Of a stretch of 10,919 nucleotides of DNA, positions 1 through 5,754 are shown piece by piece; positions within the stretch are counted from its first letter, which is position 1; the number at the start of each line of letters is the position of its first letter. Location: positions 1-10,919 of the forward strand of contig JBBRGG010000121.1 in the NCBI GenBank assembly GCA_038240875.1, given 5' to 3'. Source of the stretch: JBBRGG01 sp038240875. Lineage in GTDB: Bacteria; Planctomycetota; Phycisphaerae; Phycisphaerales; UBA1924. The position numbers and the translations under genes were made by a program. Under the pieces are notes generated by a model. The model saw nothing but the letters and a program-made list of their open reading frames with translations, was not told where the DNA came from and did no database searches.

Positions 1-72
1 GGTACGGTCGTCGGATTCATCGCGATGGCGATCATCCTTCCCATCTTCAAGATGAGCCAGATCGTTAAATAG
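1..72 (+). CDS. C-terminal end of a GspF/PilC-type secretion/pilus inner-membrane protein (partial, 5' cut off by window)
   Basis: Only the last 23 codons and a TAG stop are visible. They encode a hydrophobic stretch, GTVVGFIAMAIILPIFKMSQ, followed by IVK. GspF/PilC proteins (the polytopic platform of type II secretion and type IV pili) typically end in a last transmembrane helix followed by a Pro-(Ile/Leu)-(Phe/Tyr)-(Lys/Glu)-(Met/Leu) segment, which is what is seen here. The three pilin-like genes that follow on the same strand support the call. In the family this protein sits in the inner membrane and links the cytoplasmic ATPase to the growing (pseudo)pilus. The fragment is too short for certainty, and any membrane protein ending in a similar helix could look alike. 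Confidence 0.6.
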   Translation, partial: GTVVGFIAMAIILPIFKMSQIVK

Positions 73-141
73 CCGATCTTTAACCTGGAGCCGCGCCCTT
101 GCAGCAGTGTGGGCGAGCACGCGGCCAGCCCACCATTCGGC

Positions 142-157
142 CCCGGCACACGCCGGG
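142..157 (+). other. GC-rich hairpin in the gspF-prepilin intergenic region
   Basis: CCCGGC, a 4-nt ACAC loop and GCCGGG form a perfect 6-bp stem, followed at once by TTTCC. It lies between the stop of the GspF/PilC-like gene and the ribosome binding site of the next gene. It could be a weak terminator/attenuator that lowers expression of the downstream minor pilins relative to the upstream genes, or an mRNA-stabilising end. The T-tract is only three bases, so a full terminator is doubtful. Confidence 0.35.
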
Positions 158-192
158 TTTCCGGACTCGCGAGGGCACAGGGAGATCGACTG

Positions 193-966
193 ATGTTCGC
201 ACGCATGAATCTGGATCAGCAGCTAGACCATGTTGGGCCGCAGGTGCTTGCACGGCACGCGGGGAGCGCACAACGAACCGGTTTGGCTCGCAACTACGCA
301 CATGATTCTTGTCGGCGTGCCAAAGGTCGTGGCGGCTTCACCCTCCTTGAATCCATGATGGCGCTCGTCATCATCGGTGTCGGCGTGCTCGCCTTTGTCG
401 ATGCGCAAAGCTCCTTCTTCCAGAGCAACAACTGGTCCAGCCGTGCCGCGACGGGGATGCTTCTTGCAGGCGAGATCCGCGAGCTCACGCGCGGGCTCCC
501 CAGACATGACCCCGCGACGGGCCTGAGCATTTCCACTGGCGGCGGCGGATCGCCGGTTGTCTCCGGCTGGGGACGCCAGAACGGCGAAATCACCATCGAC
601 GATATCGATGACATCGACGATCTCGATGGCATGTCCTTCGGCGCTACAGGCACGTTTCGTGGTCCCATTGATGCACAAGGGCTCATCGTTCCCGAGATCA
701 ATCTCAATGGCACGCAGCGGCTCGACGGACAAGGAAATATCGTACCTCTGAGTGGCTGGACCCAGCGCGTCATCGTTGACAAGGTCGATTCATACAACTT
801 TTCAACCGTGCGCGGCGACGGTTATGAGCAGGTCGCCACATCACAGCTCCCGCGCATCGCGGTTGACAAGTTTCCTCTCCGCGTCACGGTCGTTGTCGAG
901 TTCCAAGGCGTGGGTAGCACGGAAATCGAAGAGATCACCCGGCTGACGTGGATTATTCCCAAATAG
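193..966 (+). CDS. Prepilin-like protein, GspI/PilV-type position (minor pseudopilin)
   Basis: This 257-residue protein carries a type III (prepilin) signal: a basic leader ending AKGRGG, then FTLLESMMALVIIGVGVLAF. Prepilin peptidase would cut after Gly48, leaving Phe at +1 and the conserved Glu at +5 (Glu53). The hydrophobic helix spans about residues 49-70 and would anchor the subunit in the inner membrane before assembly. The rest is a soluble domain that I cannot assign, with a Gly-rich stretch and an acidic Asp/Ile repeat at residues 136-145. The ATG at 193 was chosen because AGGGAG lies 8 nt upstream. A GTG at 109 is in frame but lacks a well-placed ribosome binding site and would put the hairpin at 142-157 inside the gene. 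Position after GspF and before a GspK/PilX-like and a GspJ/PilW-like gene suggests a tip pseudopilin. The prepilin nature is clear; the GspI/PilV assignment is inference. The leader, at 48 residues, is unusually long. Confidence 0.85.
   Translation: MFARMNLDQQLDHVGPQVLARHAGSAQRTGLARNYAHDSCRRAKGRGGFTLLESMMALVIIGVGVLAFVDAQSSFFQSNNWSSRAATGMLLAGEIRELTRGLPRHDPATGLSISTGGGGSPVVSGWGRQNGEITIDDIDDIDDLDGMSFGATGTFRGPIDAQGLIVPEINLNGTQRLDGQGNIVPLSGWTQRVIVDKVDSYNFSTVRGDGYEQVATSQLPRIAVDKFPLRVTVVVEFQGVGSTEIEEITRLTWIIPK
598..627 (+). repeat. Short in-frame acidic repeat (Asp-Asp-Ile) within the first prepilin
   Basis: Ten codons read Asp-Asp-Ile-Asp-Asp-Ile-Asp-Asp-Leu-Asp, a 9-nt period of the form GAY-GAY-ATC. 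It is part of the gene rather than a separate element. It looks like slippage-type expansion or a small acidic, possibly metal-binding, loop. Confidence 0.55.
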
Positions 967-1052
967 AGAACGACTGGCGATCGTTCAAACGGTTCCATTT
1001 GCGTCAGGCGTCTTGATGTTTGTGCGGATGCGCGTGGTGAAGGAAGGCGATC

Positions 1053-3992
1053 ATGCAACTGAAACAACACATTGGAATTCGACACACCGGAGCCCAGCGC
1101 ATCGCGCAGGCGTGCGTAAACAACGCATCGTTTGTTCAGCCCAAGACGCGTGTACGTCGCTGGTTAGCAACGCGACGTGGTGTAGCCGCTGTACTTGCGA
1201 TGATGTTCCTGATCTTGTTCGGATCGTTGTCGGTGGCGATGGCAATAGCCAGCCAGGGCAACCTCACGACCGCGGCAACACACCTGCACGTCAGCCGAGC
1301 GCACGCTGCGGCTGAAACCGGCCTTGCAGTTGCGCGGGCTCGCCTCTCGGAGAGTGCCGCTCGATTCATGGTTTCCAACTCTGACGTGACGCAGTTTGGT
1401 TGGGGTCTTTGGAACGGTTCGATGAGTGGCGTGGGCAACTATCAGGTCATCGCGCCCGCGACAGGCCGGCAAGACATGTCTCCGGCAACAAGCCTTGTCG
1501 GCGCAATTGCGCAGGCGCACGCCCTCGATCAAGACGTTGTCACGCAAGTTGGCGTGACCGTGCCCACCATTGGCAATCGCCCCGCGAACGCATCCGCGAC
1601 CGAGTTTCAGGCGACGCATTGGCTATTTACGCCCGCCGTCGCGATCGAGCCGCGGATCTCGGGCAACACCATTCCACCTTTGTCGTACTCCATCACGTAT
1701 GTACCTCTGGCCAACGGTCGCGACGTGCGCGTCGTCGTCACAGGCTATGACTTTGCCTACACCCGTGGTGGCCAACCCATCACCCGCACTCTCTCGCAAG
1801 ATTTCCGGATGATCAAGCGTGTCAACCATGCCATCATCAGCCCCTCGCGCATCATGATCGGTTCCAACGTCTTGGTCTCTGGCGATCTAGGCGCACGATT
1901 CACCGGCGTCACCTTCAATGACGGCGACCCGTTACTTCTTCGTTCCGACTTTGTCGGCAAGAACGCAACGCTCGATGTCAAGCTCAACGCTTTCTTCGCT
2001 CAACTTACTGTGAACGATACCGACAGCGATAACCGCCTTCGCGTCAATCATCCGATCGAAGGCGCGGGCATTCCTTCTAACACCACCGACTACGACAACG
2101 ATGGCCAGCCTGACAACGCTTTCGCCGATGTCACAGGCGATGGCTTCGTCGATGAGTTCGACATCTTCATCAAGCACTACGACCGCAACAACGATGGCCG
2201 CCTTGTTCTCTCCTCGGCCCTCACCGCAGGAACGTCCGCCAACGGGCTCACTCCCGAATTCACCGATGACAACGACCTCTCGCTGCTCATCGATTCCTCA
2301 AATCCTGACCGCAACCGCAACCGCATCTCCGGCTATGTCGATGCCAACAGCAACGGCCAGTGGGATGCGGGGGAAGTCATGCTGGACTTTGACTCCATCA
2401 CCAACACCAACCGCGATCAGGTTCTCGGGTTTCGTGACGGCTTCATTGATCGCAAAGATCAATACGCCAAGGTCAATGGTCGCCTTGTCTTCCGTACCAC
2501 CGAGTCCGCGTGGACAAGCGCACAAGGCTCCAACAAGCCCAAGCTTCGCGGGCCCATCATTCCGCGCGATGGAAACGCGCCTCAAAGCTACAACGTTGGA
2601 AACGACGTCCTACCTGATCTTTCCGCCGCGGTATTCGATAGCTCACGCACAGACTTGATGGCGGCCGCCGACGGGCAGACCTTCGCTCGTCAAGTTGCGC
2701 TCCAGCTAGGCGTCGCTGAGAGCGCGCTCTCGACGTATGTCGAAGCGAGTCCAGCAAACTCTTCACAGCCCCGCTACTCACGCCTTGATCCCGACAACGA
2801 CAACGACGGGCTCCCCGACAACTATGGCAGCGCATACTTCGAGAAAATGCCATTCAACAGCCCGAATTTCTCCGATTATTACTACCGCCCTGTCTATGAA
2901 AACATGGTTTTCAAAGATACCGTAATCCCTGCAGGCACCAACGCACTCTTCCGCAATTGCACCTTTGTCGGCGTCACTTATTGCCGCACCAACACAACCA
3001 ACACCCATGTCCTCTGGGGCGAGTACGGCAAACTCGCTATCCCCTCAGGCCAGGCACGCCCCATTCCTAGCCCGACACGTTACATCTATGGCGACAACTC
3101 TGGCGAAACTTCATACCCATCCATGCTCCCAAGCACCGCAACTCCTCCCACTCGCATGATCATCATGGCGACCCAGCCCTTGGACAAGGCCGACATCCCG
3201 GCAAACCAGGTTGCCTTTACCACGGGCTACAGCCTTCTCCCTGATCCCCTCATCATCAGCGGCTTGCGCGTTACCGATACCAAGCTGTACTCCAACAACA
3301 TCCGCTTCCACGACTGCCTCTTTGTTGGCTCGATCGTCGCAGACTCGCCTACCGAATTCACGCAAAGCCGAAACAAGGTTCAATTCACCGGCTCGACGCG
3401 TTTCGCGCAGAAACACCCAACCCAGCCGGACAATACCGCACTGAACCCCGAAAGTGCTGACCGCGCCGAGATCGCCAAGAGCTCGATGATGCTCCCTAAC
3501 TACTCGGTTGACATTGGTTCGTTCAACAGCCCCGCGTCGCAGAACATCCAACTCAAGGGTGCGATCATCGCGGGCATTTTGGACGCACGTGGCAACACCG
3601 ACATCGATGGTGCGCTGCTGCTTACGTTCACGCCTACCGCTGGCCAAGGCCCCTTGCGCGACTCCCTTGGCAATCCTGTCGGTAACCCCGCCGGTTTCAA
3701 CACCACAATTGGCTACTTCGGCCCCGACGACGGCGATAGCGAATCACTTGATCCCGCGCTTCTCCCGACCGTCGGCGGCGTCAAAATCGTCGGCTGGGAT
3801 ACTAACGCCGATGGCCTCGCCGACGTCGCATACAACCAGGCTCAGCCCCCAGGCTCTACCGCAGTTCCCTTCGTTGGGCTTGGACGAATCCAGCTTCGCT
3901 TCGACCCCAACATGACGCTCCCCAACGGAATCATGCTTCCCATGCAGTTCGACACCATCCCCGCAAGCTATCGGGAGGGCATTTCATGGTAA
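1053..3992 (+). CDS. Large GspK/PilX-like pseudopilin with EF-hand/dockerin-like calcium-loop motifs
   Basis: This 979-residue protein has a basic N-terminus and the sequence RRGVAAVLAMMFLILFGSLS at about residues 41-60. This matches PilX/GspK-type N-termini: a possible cut after Gly43, a hydrophobic helix to about 68, and no Glu at mature +5, as is usual for GspK. An AAETGLA motif follows (86-92), as in PilX-like proteins. The long C-terminal region holds Asp/Asn-rich calcium-type loops: D346-D354, a dockerin-like 12-residue loop D359-D370 (DVTGDGFVDEFD), D377-R383, D430-E441 (DANSNGQWDAGE), D579-D589 and D916-D924. Two NCTFVG/DCLFVG segments (633-640, 752-759) and a LKGAIIAGILDARGN segment (about 834-848) suggest beta-helix-like rungs. 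Known GspK proteins cap the pseudopilus tip with GspI and GspJ, and at least one binds calcium; the same role here is inferred. Usual GspK length is about 300-350 residues, so this is a greatly enlarged relative. ATG at 1053 follows GGAAGG and is the first start after an in-frame stop at 1038. The 3' end overlaps the next gene by 7 nt. Confidence 0.82.
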   Translation: MQLKQHIGIRHTGAQRIAQACVNNASFVQPKTRVRRWLATRRGVAAVLAMMFLILFGSLSVAMAIASQGNLTTAATHLHVSRAHAAAETGLAVARARLSESAARFMVSNSDVTQFGWGLWNGSMSGVGNYQVIAPATGRQDMSPATSLVGAIAQAHALDQDVVTQVGVTVPTIGNRPANASATEFQATHWLFTPAVAIEPRISGNTIPPLSYSITYVPLANGRDVRVVVTGYDFAYTRGGQPITRTLSQDFRMIKRVNHAIISPSRIMIGSNVLVSGDLGARFTGVTFNDGDPLLLRSDFVGKNATLDVKLNAFFAQLTVNDTDSDNRLRVNHPIEGAGIPSNTTDYDNDGQPDNAFADVTGDGFVDEFDIFIKHYDRNNDGRLVLSSALTAGTSANGLTPEFTDDNDLSLLIDSSNPDRNRNRISGYVDANSNGQWDAGEVMLDFDSITNTNRDQVLGFRDGFIDRKDQYAKVNGRLVFRTTESAWTSAQGSNKPKLRGPIIPRDGNAPQSYNVGNDVLPDLSAAVFDSSRTDLMAAADGQTFARQVALQLGVAESALSTYVEASPANSSQPRYSRLDPDNDNDGLPDNYGSAYFEKMPFNSPNFSDYYYRPVYENMVFKDTVIPAGTNALFRNCTFVGVTYCRTNTTNTHVLWGEYGKLAIPSGQARPIPSPTRYIYGDNSGETSYPSMLPSTATPPTRMIIMATQPLDKADIPANQVAFTTGYSLLPDPLIISGLRVTDTKLYSNNIRFHDCLFVGSIVADSPTEFTQSRNKVQFTGSTRFAQKHPTQPDNTALNPESADRAEIAKSSMMLPNYSVDIGSFNSPASQNIQLKGAIIAGILDARGNTDIDGALLLTFTPTAGQGPLRDSLGNPVGNPAGFNTTIGYFGPDDGDSESLDPALLPTVGGVKIVGWDTNADGLADVAYNQAQPPGSTAVPFVGLGRIQLRFDPNMTLPNGIMLPMQFDTIPASYREGISW

Positions 3993-4672
3993 CCAATCAA
4001 CGTCTTTCAACCAATCGACGCGCGACTCGCACAGCTACCCAAATGGATCGCATTCGATCCAATCGTGCCCGCTCTATTCGCGCCCGAGGCTTTAGCCTTA
4101 TCGAAGTGCTCGTGTCTCTTGCGATCACGGGTACGTTATTGACCGCGACGCTCGCCGCGCTCGACACGTCCTTCAAGAGCTACAAATCCACGACCGAAGG
4201 CGCGTCAACCAATGTCATCACACGCATGGTGATGCACCGTCTAATGACCATGATCCGTACGGGCAGTGAGTTTGGGCCTTACCCCGTTGATCCGCTCGAC
4301 CGTGCACAAAACCCGGTCGATTCCACCTTCATCGAGTTTGTCTCTATCAACGACCCCAACACCCTACGCAGGCAGGTACTCCGTGTCGAACGGCGCGACG
4401 CCGCTATCGCAGCCGAGGGACCTTTCGAGCTCTGGTACGTGCAAGTCGATTTCACCAACGGCGTAGAAACCTCGCGCATCCAGCGACCGCTCTTAACCGG
4501 CGTGCAGCAAGTTCGCTTCGAGCTTGAGTACGACGTTGGCCCGCGACTCAAGACCGCGACTGTTGATCTCACTGTTCGTGCCAACGACTTCCAAGATGCA
4601 CAGATCCAAGGCGACCTCGAAACCCCCTCGATTCGCTTGGTTTCGTCGGTTTCGCCTCGCCGATTGGATTGA
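3986..4672 (+). CDS. Prepilin-like protein, GspJ/PilW-type (minor pseudopilin)
   Basis: This 228-residue protein has an Arg-rich leader ending RARG, then FSLIEVLVSLAITGTLLTAT. Prepilin peptidase would cut after Gly35, giving Phe+1 and Glu+5 (Glu40). The hydrophobic helix runs to about residue 58. The following segment (TSFKSYKSTTEGAS, then a helix with MVMHRLMTMIRTGSEF) has the amphipathic continuation typical of GspJ/PilW proteins. The C-terminal part has alternating beta-strand-like segments (VQQVRFELEYDV, ATVDLTVRAND) as in GspJ-like domains. The start ATG lies inside the end of the preceding gene (ATGGTAA, 7-nt overlap) with GGGAGGG 5-12 nt upstream, pointing to translational coupling. 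A second in-frame ATG at 4043 would shorten the leader. This is the last gene of the operon, and a terminator follows 36 nt downstream. The prepilin call is firm; the J/W assignment rests on general shape and order. Confidence 0.84.
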   Translation: MVTNQRLSTNRRATRTATQMDRIRSNRARSIRARGFSLIEVLVSLAITGTLLTATLAALDTSFKSYKSTTEGASTNVITRMVMHRLMTMIRTGSEFGPYPVDPLDRAQNPVDSTFIEFVSINDPNTLRRQVLRVERRDAAIAAEGPFELWYVQVDFTNGVETSRIQRPLLTGVQQVRFELEYDVGPRLKTATVDLTVRANDFQDAQIQGDLETPSIRLVSSVSPRRLD

Positions 4673-4708
4673 ATTGCATCGGCTTGGCTAAAGTAATGAG
4701 CCGCTTTC

Positions 4709-4736
4709 GTGCGCACAAACTGTGCGCACTTTATTT
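4709..4736 (+). terminator. Intrinsic terminator of the prepilin operon
   Basis: GTGCGCACA, loop AAC and TGTGCGCAC make a perfect 9-bp GC-rich stem with a 3-nt loop, followed directly by TTTATTT. It begins 36 nt after the stop of the GspJ/PilW-like gene, between two convergent genes. The T-rich side is on the plus strand only, so it should stop transcription coming from the prepilin operon rather than from the opposing nnrD gene. Each stem arm contains the self-complementary octamer GTGCGCAC, so other pairings are possible. Confidence 0.8.
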
Positions 4737-4774
4737 GCGCAAACTTTCTTTGCGCAGACTTTCTTTGCACAGAA
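4730..4774. repeat. Three tandem 15-bp repeats downstream of the terminator stem
   Basis: Three adjacent 15-mers are TTTATTTGCGCAAAC (4730-4744), TTTCTTTGCGCAGAC (4745-4759) and TTTCTTTGCACAGAA (4760-4774), differing at one to a few positions each. The upstream stretch 4705-4720 (TTTCGTGCGCACAAAC) resembles the same unit, so the terminator hairpin may have arisen from, or spawned, the repeat. Each unit carries the palindrome TGCGCA or a one-base variant. The array sits in the convergent intergenic gap and encodes no supported protein. Confidence 0.75.
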
Positions 4775-4797
4775 TGTCGGGTCTTCGCTCGCGCGAG

Positions 4798-5754
4798 TTA
4801 CCGCCGGAAACCTTCGAGTACGCTCGGTAACTGCTCGCACAACTCTGTCGCGAGCATGCCTCCGGTCGCGTTTCGAGCATTGGCCCACGCTTCGCCAGCA
4901 CACGCATGCGCTTCAACGGCGAGCCTCGCCAAGTCGTACAACCTGGCAAGCGTGCCACCACTTGCAACATGTTGCCCGATCAGCGACGCCAATAGCCCCG
5001 TGAGTACGTCGCCCGTGCCCGCGGTCGCTAGGCTTGGACTCCCACGTGCGCACACCCATGTCCGATGCCCATCCGAAACGCACGTGCCCGCGCCCTTGAG
5101 CACGACGATACACCCTAGCCGCTGGGCCAAGCCAGCAGCCGCACTAGGCCGAGTCGCGGGTGTGATCGGGTCGAGCGAGATGCCCAAGGCCTCTGCCAGC
5201 CTTGCAAATTCTCCAGGGTGTGGCGTGAGCACCGCTGGCGCGCGAAAGTCGCGGAATAACTCTGGAATCCTCGCCATCGCATTGATCGCGTCGGCGTCGA
5301 TAACAACCGCAACGTCTTCGCGCTGTAATGCGCGAACTACGAGCTGTGCTACGTGTTCGCTCTTTCCAAGCCCCGGGCCAATTGCCAGTGCGTCGCAACT
5401 TCTCGTAGCGGCTTCCATCACACGCGTGGATTCGCCTCGCTCCAGGTGCCCTGAAGCGTCCACGGGCAACCCAACGCCGACGGCACTTGGACACAGTGCG
5501 AGCGTGCTCGTAACCAATGGCTGAGGCACGACCAACGTGCACAACCCGCACCCCGCGCGTAGCGCTGCCAGTCCGGCTAAGGCTGGTGCACCCAGCATCG
5601 TCGGCTCGCTGGAAGAATCGCCTGCAGCAGAAATGGCACGAGTATTGCCCGCCGAGCCGCCCACGATCGCAACCCTGCCAAATGTTCCCTTGTGCCCGCT
5701 CGCGGGCCGCTTGGGTAGCGCTATCAACGCCGATGTGTCCAATCCTTCTCTCAC
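4798..5754 (-). CDS. nnrD: ADP/ATP-dependent NAD(P)H-hydrate dehydratase (stand-alone, YjeF C-terminal domain type)
   Basis: This 318-residue protein belongs to the ribokinase-like NnrD family, which dehydrates the damaged S-form of NAD(P)H hydrate back to NAD(P)H in the cytoplasm, using ADP or ATP. Family motifs are in order: KGTFGRVAIVGGSAG (22-36), GPGLG (126-130), DADAIN (153-158), LTPHPGEFARL (176-186), VVLKGAGT (217-224) and the phosphate-binding/catalytic ATAGTGDVLTG (243-253), with the likely catalytic Asp249. The NnrE epimerase domain, fused to NnrD in many bacteria, is absent; any epimerase must be elsewhere. A Ser/Thr-rich insertion (about residues 37-52) interrupts the usual Gly-Ser-Xaa-Gly-Tyr-Xaa-Gly-Ala region. 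The GTG start overlaps the stop of the upstream transglutaminase-like gene (GTGA, 4 nt), with AGGTGAG 6 nt before it, so the two are translationally coupled. Confidence 0.93.
   Translation of the reverse strand: MREGLDTSALIALPKRPASGHKGTFGRVAIVGGSAGNTRAISAAGDSSSEPTMLGAPALAGLAALRAGCGLCTLVVPQPLVTSTLALCPSAVGVGLPVDASGHLERGESTRVMEAATRSCDALAIGPGLGKSEHVAQLVVRALQREDVAVVIDADAINAMARIPELFRDFRAPAVLTPHPGEFARLAEALGISLDPITPATRPSAAAGLAQRLGCIVVLKGAGTCVSDGHRTWVCARGSPSLATAGTGDVLTGLLASLIGQHVASGGTLARLYDLARLAVEAHACAGEAWANARNATGGMLATELCEQLPSVLEGFRR

Noticed and set aside
2088..2201. True cellulosome-type dockerin
   Set aside because: One loop fits the dockerin pattern well, but the second loop lies only 18 residues later with a divergent sequence, and no cohesin or scaffoldin is in the window. 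Called calcium-loop motifs only.
3111..3647. Minus-strand open frame of 178 codons inside the giant pseudopilin gene
   Set aside because: It has no domain and no ribosome binding site, and is fully inside a supported gene on the other strand.
4709..5524. Plus-strand open frame starting inside the terminator and 15-bp repeats
   Set aside because: It starts in the hairpin, reads through the repeats as Cys/Phe-rich peptide, and is otherwise antisense to nnrD.
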